64,000 nucleotides of DNA from Phyllostachys edulis. Lineage: Eukaryota; Streptophyta; Magnoliopsida; Poales; Poaceae. Under the pieces are notes generated by a model. It worked only from the letters and a program-made list of their open reading frames with translations, was not told the DNA's origin and made no database searches. The translations under genes and the position numbers were made by a program. The stretch spans positions 112,256,412-112,320,411 of the forward strand of contig CM070562.1 in assembly GCA_036346405.1 (NCBI GenBank). The letters are read 5' to 3'. Numbering within the stretch: the first letter of the stretch is position 1; each line of letters opens with the position of its first letter. Of this stretch, positions 14,588 through 25,385 are shown one piece after another.

Positions 14588-15836
14588 ATGGACCGAAGCT
14601 GGATGTACACTAAGAACCTTGTGAGTGAAGAGTACATTAATAGCGTGTCTGCTTTTACAAGAGCTACCGAGGAGGATATGTTGAATAAGGGGGGTGGAAT
14701 ATATGTACTGGCCATGCATTGACTGCGAGAATCTGAAAATATTTAAAAACCAAGCGCAGATTGAAGTACACATGATTCAAAGGGGTTTCAAAAAGGGGTA
14801 TACACGTTGGACCAGTCACGGTGAAGAGCAGATTATACAGGAAGGTAGTAATAATGACATCGCCGATGAAGTCAACGATATGCCGCCGAATGATGTCGAT
14901 TGTGGTTCCGATTCAGATAGGCTGCACGATGATAATTTGGATCAGATGCTTCATGATGCAGAAGTGAACTATAGTGAGAGAGAGTTTGGTAAATTCAAGG
15001 GCTTGATGGAGGACTCGGAGAAGCCTTTGTTCCCGGACTGCAAGCCGTAATACATAAGGTTGTCATCCGTGCTTGAACTGCTGAAATTGAAGACAAGCAA
15101 CGGTTGGTCCGACAAGAGTTTCACGGTGCTGTTAGGTCTCTTAGCGGACATGCTTCCAGATGGAAACGAGTTTCCCACAACCACCTATAGAGCCAAGAAT
15201 TTTCTTTGTCCATTGAGAATGGAAGTAGAAAAAATACATGCATGTCCGAACGACTGTATCCTCTATCGTAAAGAGTACGCAAACATGCATGTATGTCTAG
15301 TGTGCAACGCATCCCGATACAAGCGTAACAATCAATCAAATGATGGCGAGGGAATCGAGGTGAAGAAAGGACCTCCTGCTAAGGTGGCGTGGTATCTTCC
15401 TGTATTTCCCCGTTTGAATCGGTTTTTTGCGAACAAAAAAGAGGCAAAACTACTGCGTTGGCACTCGAAGGAGCGTAAGCAGGATGGAAAGCCAAGACAC
15501 CCTGCTGATTCCACCCAGTGGAGAAACATCGATAAGAAGTTTGTAGACTTTAGTGCGAAACCGAGGAATATAAGGTTTGGATTGAGTACAGATGGAATGA
15601 ATCCTTTCGGTAATATGAGCAGTCGACATAGCACTTGGCCCGCGACTCTCTGTATCTACAACCTTCCTCCTTGGTTTTGTATGAAGCGAAAATATATTTT
15701 GTCGTCGATACTTATCCAACGGTCGAAGCAACCTGGGAATGATATTGATGTGTACCTAGCACCATTGATGGAAGATCTATAAATACTGTGGATCGAAGGG
15801 GTACAGGTATGGGATGCGTACAAATGAGACAACTTC

Positions 15837-18800
15837 TGTAACATTTTGATTTTCTAAATCCTTTCTAAATGTGTAAAATAAATTAAAACTATTTTATTTT
15901 AATGAGAGTTCAAAGTTTGGTTCTGTTGGAAGGGTTTGAGTTGTTTATACCTCCTTGCTGGTAAGCTCGGCGATCCTCCTTTAACCTATCCCTTTTGGGT
16001 TGTGTAGGTTTAGGCCTTCTCTGTGGCCTAGACCTCCCCAGTGGTTCTTAAGGTTAGACCTCCCTTGAGGCTTGAACCTTTTCTCACCGGGACAAACCCT
16101 TATATCCAGGCCTTTTTCCTTTGAGTTTGGTCACTTAGACCTCTTTGTTGGTTCGAATCTCTTTGGATCAGACCTCTTTTACATTAGAGACTTCTCTTAA
16201 GTCTAGACCCCTTCTTTGCTGGGCACTCTTTTATGCCTGCCTCTTTTTAGTCGGGACCTCCTTGTATTCCAGTGGACTTCTTATATGCCTTGAACCTCCA
16301 CAGGGTTCATTTGAACCTCCTTGACATTTCCTCGTGGCGAAAGGACCTCAGAGGGTTCAATCCTAACCGCCAAGGCCTTGATCTCACTGGCGGTTGGGAG
16401 TCACTTTTGAGTTGCCTTGACTTACGAACTTCTGTTGGACCACCTTTTGTGAATCTCCGTGTGGAGTTCCTCTTCTTGGAACCCCTCCGCATGGACCTCT
16501 CTTTCATTTGGATCTGACGGTTTAGACCTCTTCCCATCTCCAATCCAAAGGTCCAGACCTCCCCGTGCGTTATGTCCCTCTGTGGACCTCCCCTTTGTTT
16601 TGAATCTAACGGTTGGACCTCTCCTCACTTCCGATCCAAAGGCCCAGACCTCCCCTGCACGTTTGATCTTGGCCGTTGGACCTCCCTCTTGGAGATCCAA
16701 CCGCCCGGACCTCAACTTGCCTTTAATCTCAACCGCAGGACCTTGTTGTAATTCTTTGGACCTCTTGTCCAAGACCTCTTTGTGGCCTTTTGAACCTGGC
16801 TCTGGACCTCCTCGCCAAGCCTCCCTTGGTGAGATCCTAACCGTCAAGACCTCCTTTTGCTGATCCTGACCGTCGAGACCTCCGCATGTCCAGACCTCCT
16901 CTGTATGTCTGGACCTCCTCAACCTTTAGACCTCCCTGTCCTTTGGTCCTAGGACCTCCTAAGCCTCTCGGACCTCCTGAAAGACCTCCTCCATGAGGCA
17001 AGACCTCCCCTATTGACCCGACTGTTTCTAAGTTGGCTGGCCCCACTTGCGAGACTTAGTCATTCTCATTTCCTCCGCCACGTTAACATCTTGGGCATTT
17101 AATGCATGTCTTGTCACATTAAATGCATCCACATCGTGGTGTTTACTCTGAATCGGGTCACTTAGCTGTACTCGACATCCTTCTTTGTTCCTTCCCATAG
17201 CAACATCGTTGTCCTTTCTCGTACCTTTTAACTTGAGGTGGTAGTGACACCTGCTCTGCCACTCACCTACCTTTGACCCATTTCTATACTTATCCTTGAC
17301 ACGTATATTTCTAGTTTTCTTCACCACCTTGACTACAATTAGATCAAGAAATTCTACCACATCACCTTTCTCCACACCCTGTTATCTTGGCTCTCGTTCA
17401 GTGGCTCCCAGGGAAGACCTTGTCGCCCACGACCTTCCCTCCATCCATTGGTTCCTTCTTGTCCCTGGTAAGTCCCTTGGCGATCTCCTCCGCTCTTGTT
17501 TTTGCCACTGCACTGAGCTGGTCGTGTCCATCTCAGGACCTCCCCTGGTGGACTTCTTTTCGGATTTCTATAGCCTTTGTGTGAGGACCTCCTCTCTGGA
17601 CTTTACGCAAGAGCCATTTCTCAGGACTTCTCTGTTCTATTGCTTAAATTACTCCTTTGGGGTCTTTTGCTAAAAGACCACCTCCTCCTGATAAGCTTAG
17701 ACCTCTTCCATAAGAACCTATTCTAAAATATAGACCTCTCCTATTGGTTAAGTTTTGGACTCCCTCTGGGGTTCATTTGGTTTTCTTGTTGATCTCAGTT
17801 GGATCTTTATTTGAGTCTTCTTTGAATTTGTTCTTTTACACGTGTAGATTGCGAAGACTCGAAGTCGAGAGTTCAAGAGGAAGATTCTCAGGATAGTGAG
17901 CAAGGCAAGTTACACTCTTGATCATATTGCACCCAATAATTCAATTTATTTATGTTCAGTTTCAAAGTTTAATGCATGCCTATTTCTACCAAGTTATTTC
18001 AATACCTGTTTTAAATTAATAGTTATGTCTACTTCCTTTGTATGGCCACTGTTGACTTTGGACTGAACTTGTTGTCACCTTTAGATCAAACTTGGGTCAT
18101 GCAGTAGTGTGAGCCGAGACCATTTGAAAAACTTATGCTTAGTCAAGCTTAGACCAAAAGTATTGATTTGGGGAAATCTTTACCAACATGACCAAATATT
18201 GCTTAAAATGTTTTGACCATGACATTGGGTTGTCATGGGAATATGAAAGTGTTGCTGGGGAAGCAAAGAAAATGAAATTGGATTTGGGTAGGCGAATTGG
18301 TTTGCTTGGTGGTGCAATGTTTGTGCACGGACTCTATCCTAGCAAGGTGGAGGTCGGGGGTTTGTGAAAGTCGCCCTAGTCATATGAGGACCGGTCTTTG
18401 GCGACCAATGCCAAGCCTATAATGGGCTATGCCACAATCGTGCAACCACATGTCTCGAGAATGGGGCGTGGGACTGGTGAGTAATTTGCGAACTCCACCA
18501 TATCTTTGCTCCATTGGAGGTGTGGGAGGTCTTGTAGGGCTAATAGTCTTTTATGACCCATTGTTCCCCTTTGGTGCAAGAGGGGCTTTCACGGATTGCG
18601 ATCCATAGGAAAGTGAAACCTTAGCAAGGAAAGGCGTGGTGGGGCAATGCATTGTAAAGACCTTGTCATGAGCTCTAGACCTCTTACCTTTGATAGTGAG
18701 AGGTGGCATTGACGGATCTTGGGATAAACTAGAGAAATCATGTCATGTGGGTAAAGTGCACAACCTCTGCGAGTTAAATCTATTCGAATAGCCGTGTCCA

Positions 18801-19765
18801 CGGTCATGGACGTGCTGGCAAATGCTACTCAGAGTTAGATGTTGATTTTGGGATTTCCAAAAATATTTTCAAATCTGTTTTGGGATTCCTATCCCATGGG
18901 TTTGGGCAGGGAGCACGGTGTCGAGAGGTATCCTTCACCAACTTGTTGATGAATGTTATCAAGCGAAAAATTGCTTTGCTAAAATGGATTTTAGTTATCA
19001 AAGACCTGCTTTGGAACTTAGTAATGGTATTTGAAAGAAAATTGGCTTTGTGCAAATTAACCATATTATGCTATCCTTTGATTGTCCATATATGCATGTC
19101 ATTTTGCTAACCCACGGGTGTAACTTGCGAAACACGGTTGTGTGCTCACTCTTGCTCATTACAAATTTTGCCAGGAGAGGACCTTGGCAGTGAAGAAGAC
19201 CCAAGCGAATAGGTTGTGCCTTCCAGTCAGTTGCCTGTGGCGTGCTGATGGACCTTTGATCTTTTGCTCTTGTGTAATTATGCTTGGCCAAGGCCACCTT
19301 GTAAACAACTCTGTAGATATTTTGCTTTAATAAAGATGCATTCTGGATGTTACCACCATTGTATTATTACTGTGAAGAGCTAGCCATGATCCTTGGGACT
19401 AGCTCGGGTTTCCTGAGGAACCTTAGAGCAAACTTGGACCTCCATGTCCACACGATGGAATGAACGTGTGAGGTTCTAGGGTGGTCTCAGACCTCCACGA
19501 CCTCCTCTGGAGGGTCGCGGGTGGTCTTGGGGTGCCCCCAGACCTCCTCGTTTTCCACTGGTTGGGCGTTGGCGAGTCCTCGGGCTCATTGGCTCCAAGA
19601 CCCTCTCGGGACATGTTCTCCGGACTTCGGAGATCCTGCTAGACCTCCTGGGAGGTCTTGGTGGACTGTCCGAGAGGTCCTTTGTGGACCTCCTGGGAGG
19701 TCCTGATGGACTTTCTAGAAGATTCTTGGAGGACCTCTCGGGTACCCTAGAGTTGGGTCGTTACA
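15837..19765 (+). mobile_element. Solo LTR C (about 3.9 kb), TSD ACTTC
   Basis: Begins TGTAACATTTTG and ends GGTCGTTACA (short TGTAAC/GTTACA inverted ends), flanked by ACTTC at 15832-15836 and 19766-19770. There is no coding domain, primer-binding site or second LTR, so it is a solo LTR. Copies A and B at the window start are the same family. It has a GACCTCC-rich 5' part and a long non-coding 3' part. Removal restores the transposase frame. Confidence 0.85.
15940..17760 (+). repeat. Degenerate GACCTCC repeat region inside LTR C
   Basis: Dozens of GACCTCC/GACCTCT heptamers at irregular spacing of about 15-40 bases, often with 'ccgtc' or 'ccaaggcc' beside them. The same signature marks LTR copy B at 2270-2830. 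It probably corresponds to U3. Confidence 0.8.
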
Positions 19766-20131
19766 ACTTCACTGTATGTTCCTTGCTGTTCTGCACCATA
19801 AATGATTATCCCACCCTTACTAACCAATCGTGCCAGAGTACAAAAGGGGCCAAAGCATGTACTCACTACTTAGATGATACCAAGAGTGTGTGGCTGAAGC
19901 ACTCGCGTAAAATCGTGTACATGCATCACCGTAGGTTCCTTCGGAGGGCTCACCCATACCGCAGGATGAAGAAACAATTCGACAAAGAGAAAGAGGGCAG
20001 TTCAGCTTCAAGGCATTTAAGCGGAAAAGAGGTCTATGATATGGTTAATGATTTAGATGTTGTGCTCGGAAAGGGACGTAAATCGAGGACCTGTGAGAAG
20101 AACATTTGGAAGAAGAGATCAATGTTTTGGA

Positions 20132-22540
20132 TGTAACATTCCAAACTCGGGTATTTCAAATATATAAAAATGAGGAGAATTTAAAACTTTTGTTGCATCA
20201 TGTTGTTATTTGAATTTTCTAGAATTTTTTTAAGGTATGGTTGATTGTGAAAACCTAATGCTTCAATAGACTAGAAGCATAATCCTTTAAAAATTTTAAA
20301 ACAAATCTTGTGATCATCCTCTGAAAATATTTTTCCTAGGTTCTAGATTATCCTAGTGACTCCTCTGAAAATTTTTAAATTTTTAGATTTTATTTGCTAT
20401 TTCAAAAGGGCTAGTCAAACCAATTAGATCTTTAGTCAAACCCTAGGACTGAACCTTGTAACATTTCTAGAGTGAAATGAATTGCATGAAAAACTCTAGA
20501 AAATTCATACAAGGTTGTTCCTGGAGTCCTAAACCTCCCGTAAAAATTTCAGAATTTTTGGAGCTAACCTTCAAGGTCAACAAAATCCCTAGAACTCTCA
20601 CCCTTTTTATTCAAAATCTGAATTCATTGTTCCTCCAACTCGAGCCACGCCGCTCTTTAGCACGCGGTTGAACCCAACCCACTTGAGATACGCACGAACC
20701 ATCTGATTTCAATCGGACCGCCCTCATCATTTGTGCCGTTTGGACCGTCCGAACGACCATCTCGATCAGGACCGTCCATTTTCAATCAAACCGCCCGAAT
20801 GTTCCGACCCGGGTCATTTGACTCAGCTCAACCCGTTCGCTTAAAATTCTAACCCAACCCATTTTCTTGAGTTGCTAACACGGTGGGACCCACTTGTCAA
20901 CTTCATCTCTTACCTCCTGTTGGCATTCGCGCAGAAGCTCAACGCCACGCGCCCGTTGCATGTTGCGCCGCCCCGTCAACACCGTGAGCCACCACCCATT
21001 GCAACCACTCCTGGAGCTTCATTGCTTAACGCCACCTCCATTGCTGTCATCTTCCCCGGTTAAAACCCCCCTAAACCCTAGTTTCTCCTCACTTCTCCTC
21101 TTTTTGGCTGAGGAGAAGGAGGCTCACATTGGCTCATCCTTTCGGTAAAATCCTCACCTCCAAGTCCCTGAGCTTCCTTCTTGCATGTAGTTTCCATTTT
21201 GGCTAATGCGAGCTCTTGATTTCTTGTGTAGTGCCTGGAACGCCTTTGTGCCATTTCTCGCCCTAGAGCACACCCCGAAGGCCACCTTTGTGCCAACTTT
21301 GTGTTCCGTGAGTATTATCCTCAATCTTGCACATCATATCGTGTATTTAGGTATGACATTGAAAACCCCTCAACTTATTTGGGCAATGTGTCAAAGGAGC
21401 TCGTGGATTTTGAGTTTCCTCCATTGTCGGCCGACAAGATCCCTTTTCATCTCCTTGTCGATCCGATAAGGCATTTCCAAATTCTACGCTCTTCCACCAT
21501 CTACTATACCTACTTGAGCTATCTTGATGCTTCATAGGTCTTCTCCTTACTCAGGTTCTTTTCTCCTCGTGAACCATAAGCGTTGTCGTTGTCTTCTCCG
21601 TCGCCGGTCAACACTTGAGCTTCACCGAACCTTTCCTAGCTTCAGGTAGCCTCCTTATATCTCATAGATACTCGGACACACGCTGGATTGAACAATGCAG
21701 AGCTTTATCTATGCATGCACGTTTTGGTCGTAGCTTAGCGCTGCCCCTCTCCGGCTAGCCGCCGGTACAGACCGGCTCAGCCATCATAACCACCACCATT
21801 AGGTGTGCATTACTATTAGCTTTTCATTCATGCCCTTGGTCGGCTTTGTCGTGGCCTAAATCGCCGGCAATGCTTCGGTGAAGCCAGAGCTCATTTTGTC
21901 GGACAGCCGGCAGTCACTGTAGCGAGATCATTAGCTTTTAATCGTTGTCCTAAGCACGTCTTACGTGTAGATACGGTAAAATTTGAGTTAATGTTTCAAT
22001 GGCGCGTGGGTCCAGTCGTTAAGTGCATAGTAACCCCTCACTATGGACAGTCCATTTTGATATCAACATTCTGAATTGATTGGACCATTCGGACCAGTCT
22101 GATCAGCCCTCTCATTTGGACCGTCCGATTTTGATTCAACCGCCCGATTTCGATTCAACCGCCTAGATTGATTGGGCCATTCGGACCATCCAAACGTCCC
22201 CATCACGTGGACCATCCGATTTAAGATCAATGGTCCAACCTAGCCCTCTTACCTGGCAACCGTCCAATTTAGTCTCAACGGTCCGGATTGTTTGGGTCGT
22301 TGGGACCATCTGAACGTAACCGTTCGCATGGACCGTCCGATTAGATCTCAACGGTCCGAACGTTCTTAGCTCAAGGTTTATAAGAAAATCCAAAAATCAA
22401 TTATTTGTGTACTGTTAATCATTTTAAACTTCAAAATTGCAGAAGTAATTCATTTTAACTCATTTTTGCATGAAACAAATTTTGTTGGTTTCCTTTTTAA
22501 ATGTACTTTAATGTAAAATTGGTTTGAATCTTGTTTCTGT
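20132..22540 (+). mobile_element. Truncated LTR fragment E
   Basis: Starts TGTAACATTCC right after the transposase codon run, resembling the 5' end of LTR C. Contains repeated ACCGTCCGATT/ACGGTCC strings (20700-20800, 22080-22360) and a pyrimidine-rich, R-like segment near 21080. I find no matching CA end with a TTGGA duplication, so its 3' boundary (set where the TCACAGACGG motifs begin) is uncertain. Its arrival or a later deletion removed the C-terminal half of the transposase. Confidence 0.55.
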
Positions 22541-22544
22541 TCTG

Positions 22545-22630
22545 ATATATCATAGACGATTTTATCTAACAACCGTCTGTGATATATACATATCACAGAC
22601 GGTTATTTATTGGAACCGTCTGTGATGTCC
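22545..22630. repeat. Internal block of subterminal-type motifs upstream of the CACTA-2 second gene
   Basis: Four TCACAGACGGTT/AACCGTCTGTGA-type units (from 'atcatagacgatt' to 'accgtctgtgatg') lie about 8 kb from either terminus and just before the leader of the second gene. A comparable block lies at 56545-56665 in CACTA-4. It may act as an internal promoter or control region, or be a relic of an older nested end. Confidence 0.75.
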
Positions 22631-23436
22631 AACCCTATTTATATTCGAATCTAGGGTTTGTCGCACCCCCACTTAAACGATTAAGTTTCTCTAACATCCC
22701 TCCTCCTCGATCCCATCATCGCCTCCTCCTTGAGTCCATCACTGCCATCCTTGACGTCGCCTCCTCCTCGAGCCCGGTGTGCCTCCTCCCCGAGCACTAG
22801 CTGCCGCTTCCTCGAACCCAGCACCCCTCCTCCCCGAGCCCGCCTCCTCCCCTCCCCGAGCACATGTCGCCTCCTCCTCTCTTGAGCCCGGCGCGCCTCC
22901 CCTTCGACGCCGCCCTGCTACTCCATTGCTCCCTGCTCGTCCTTCCCCTCGACGCTCAAAGGTAACAGATGCCGAGTTGCTGACCCCGGCGCCCCTTCCC
23001 CTCACACATTGCTCAGGGGCTTTGATTGCCATCTGCTTCATGAGTATCACAACATTTCAATTTAATTACCCCTTTGCATTTGATATGTTCATATTGCAAT
23101 GTGGTGTAGTGGGCTTGAGATGAATGCTCTGTGATGATAATAGTCTTGTACTGAAATTGTTATGAGCTCTAATTGGAATGGAATGCTTACTATTGTTTAT
23201 TGATCTTTAGCATTCGGTCTGTTACTTTCGGTTGGTTAATTGGTTGAACCTCTAGGTTCTGTGATCCAATTCATAATACATGCTATTCTGTCAGTAGATC
23301 AAGTGTTGTTGGCTGACTTGGAGGATTTACATGTTTATATGTCAATTATGTCATTTAATTGGTGTGTATACCTATACACATAGAGAATCTTATGATAATA
23401 TGTTCATGCGTGTCAGAACTTCTATTTCTCGTGAAG
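22631..23436 (+). other. Leader of the CACTA-2 second gene
   Basis: A C-rich 5' segment (22680-22970, repeated 'cctcctccccgag') is followed by an AT-rich intron-like part from the donor-like 'aaaggtaaca' near 22968. A stretch near 23220 ('ttactttcggttggttaattggtt') matches the leader intron of CACTA-4 near 57285. Reading frames in the C-rich part look compositional. Confidence 0.5.
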
Positions 23437-24580
23437 ATGTTGTCCGCTCATTCTTCGTCATCGTCGCCTCATGAGTCTGATGTGTTGTCCTCTGAAAAAT
23501 CCAAGCGCAGGGAAAGAGGAATATCGAAAAGGCCCAAGGGCCGATTTACCATCACGAGAGTCGATGCGTTTGGGACCCCTCTGAGTCCTCGCTGAGCAGC
23601 GTCTGCATTTCAGACAACGGCTGGAATAGTTGCATGCCAACGAGTCAAGATCACCTACAATTCATGGAAGGAGTTGACCAAAGATCAAAAAGATGCGCTG
23701 GTGACAGAAATTTTACAATCGTTCCTGATCTCAGAACAACACCGGGCCTCCGTGCAATGATACACGTTGCTAGCGGTGTGCAAAGCGTGGAGGAAATTCA
23801 AGAACACACTTATCAAGAATTATGTGGAGAAGGATCTGACGCCCTTCCAGAAGTATCCGTTTGTGGAGGAGTACTAGGAAGACTTTGTGGCGAAGAAGAC
23901 GACAGATGATTTTAGAAGTGAAAGTGAGGCGCATAGGGCCCTCCAGGCAAAAATACGCACCCCCACAGACTCAGCACCGCTGGGTATGCGGGTAAACTCC
24001 CACAATGGAGGAATCAAGATGAGCATGCAAGACGGTTGGACGCCTCCCCGCCATTTGCCAAGATCTCTGATGAGCGCGTCTGACAGTGGCTAAGAGCGAG
24101 GTTATCTACCGCGTCTTCGAGGGCCATCTCCTTTCTAAACCCCGTAGATGAGGAAGTGTCCCGGCGCCTGGTAAGATATCGAACTACCTAGTTTGTAATT
24201 ACTCGATAACTTCATAGGAAGTGAAATAACATGTCGGGCTCTTGCAGGAAGAGCTGAGTACTGTACAATCTTCCCAAGGCTCATTCTAGGCAATCAGGGA
24301 GAGAGATATGCTCTCCGAAGCCCTGGGAAATAAGGAGCATCTGGGTCGCACGAGAGGCATGGGTCATTATGTTCTATAGAAATATGGATTTGTAGCGAAC
24401 TCTGGGGTGTACCGGAGTAGGAAGAGAACCAAAACTGAGCACGAAGCATAGCTACGAGAAGAGATGCGTGCATCCCTTAGAGAAGAGATGCGGGATGTCG
24501 CACGAGAGGAGATTCGTGCATCCCTCACAAATCAATTGGAAGCCCCCGCCGCTATTGTGCCCCCCCCCCCAAACGTCTGA
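23437..24580 (+). pseudogene. tnpA-type second protein of CACTA-2 (N-terminal portion)
   Basis: ATG at 23437 opens a Ser-rich N terminus followed by KRPKGRFTITRVDAFGTPLSP, paralogous to MPLGRLVITEVSDFGVPLSP in CACTA-4. The frame continues through stops at 23593-23595 and 23758-23760 (ITYNSWKELTKDQKDAL, CKAWRKFKNTLIKNYV) to a donor after EEVSRRL near 24172. A second exon from about 24248 has GNKEHLGRTRGMG and RSRKRTKTEHEA, then an EEMR-type coiled coil and a poly-C run near 24560. The Ulp1-like C-terminal region of the CACTA-4 paralogue is absent. Pseudogene by stops and truncation. Confidence 0.75.
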
Positions 24581-24787
24581 GTAGCTACGCGTCCAACCAT
24601 AACTTAGAAATCGATAACAGATTTCCTGTTGATGACATCCTGGTAATAATTATTATCTCTGGAATGCTCGATCCATTGATAGGCCTATTGGAGTAGCTAA
24701 TTTTGTATCGTTATGTAGGTGGCTACGAAGTGCAAGCCCCAAGTGAGATGTGCCTCAGTTGCCCTGGATGCTGCTTACGATACATAA

Positions 24788-24960
24788 GCTATCACAGATG
24801 GTTTCATCTATAAACCGTTTATGATAGTATGCATCACAGACGGTTCGAAAACCGTTTGTGCTGACCTCATGTCATCACTGACCCATTGACTCAGACGGCT
24901 CATGAAACCGTCTGTGATGACGTTTTTGAACCGTCTGTGAAGACTTTTTCTGTAGTAGTG
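24788..24960. repeat. Right subterminal repeats of CACTA-2
   Basis: Inverted copies of the TCACAGACGG motif up to the terminal 'tttttctgtagtagtg'. Nearly the reverse complement of 5589-5760. Confidence 0.92.
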
Positions 24961-25385
24961 CCATGAAGTGATTGACTCGCTGCGGACAACATATCAAAGA
25001 AAGCCCTTGTTGCAGGCTCCGGTTCTTCCTCTACAGGTGGCACATATGCATCACGCACATCATCTAGCATGTCTTTTATCCTACTCTCATTGTGGCCGCC
25101 ATCCTCTGTGTGTTGTAAGTCCGATCGACTACTTTGTGACTCACCATGGTAGACCCACACGGTATAGCGTGGCCGAAATCCATACTTGCACAAGTGTGCG
25201 ATCATTGTCACCCTCATTTGTGGCCGTGTGTTCAAGCAATGACAACAAGGGCATAACACACCACCTAGTCGTTTACTCCTAGCAAATGCTCGATCCACAA
25301 AATCGGTGGTCTTTTCCATCCATTCTTGGCTGTACTCACCCATCTTTCTATGCCTAGTGTACATCCAACTACGATCCTCAGCCAT

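Larger units (their letters stand above)
14588..20131 (+). pseudogene. TNP2-type CACTA transposase of CACTA-2 (C-terminal half missing)
   Basis: Starts MDRSWMYTKN, the transposase-associated signature. A frameshift near 14695 moves to a frame with WPCIDCENL and GYTRWTSHGEE. After TAA at 15048-15050 come LKTSNGWSDKSF, KIHACPNDCILYRK, CLVCNASRYK, FGLSTDGMNPFGN and YLAPLMEDL. Stops follow at 15780-15782 and 15825-15827. Solo LTR C (15837-19765) interrupts here; without it and one TSD copy, DNF joins TVCSLLFCTINDYP in frame, followed by the CTHYLDD and HHRRFLRRAHPYR motifs and KKRSMFW. The coding then stops at a second LTR (20132), so the DUF4218 and DUF4216 regions seen in CACTA-3 are absent. 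Confidence 0.9.
13484..24960 (+). mobile_element. CACTA-2: autonomous-type CACTA element, TSD CCA
   Basis: Left end CACTACTACAAAAAGGC, right end GACTTTTTCTGTAGTAGTG, flanked by CCA (13481-13483 and 24961-24963). Plus-strand order: subterminal repeats, leader, TNP2 pseudogene, internal motif array, second gene, subterminal repeats. It is swollen to 11.5 kb by a complete solo LTR (15837-19765) and another LTR fragment (from 20132). Inserted in the CACTA-3 transposase coding sequence. Too decayed to be autonomous now. Confidence 0.92.
10836..25385 (-). pseudogene. TNP2-type CACTA transposase of CACTA-3, split by CACTA-2
   Basis: The N-terminal part (25385-24961) has the transposase-associated domain (EDRSWMYTRHRK, then CPCCHCLN and a YTVWVYHGE motif). 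CACTA-2 then intervenes, and coding resumes at 13483. Removing the insert and one CCA joins ..QSLHG directly to QTQVSQLDTIT.. in frame. Next come LPDGHKLPPN, KIDACPNHCMLFR and the TNP2 core (HPYDGEAWEQFD, IATDGFNLFG), then a DUF4218-like region in 12278-11433 (HLILHLPYEAWMGGPVQNRW, MYPIER), a DUF4216-like region in 11356-11042 (MLFKCHWFY, GNDPFIVAQQAIQVYY) and an acidic tail ending at TAA 10836-10838. Stops at 13174-13176, 12694-12696 and near 12.52 kb and a frameshift near 12.25 kb make it a pseudogene. Confidence 0.9.
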
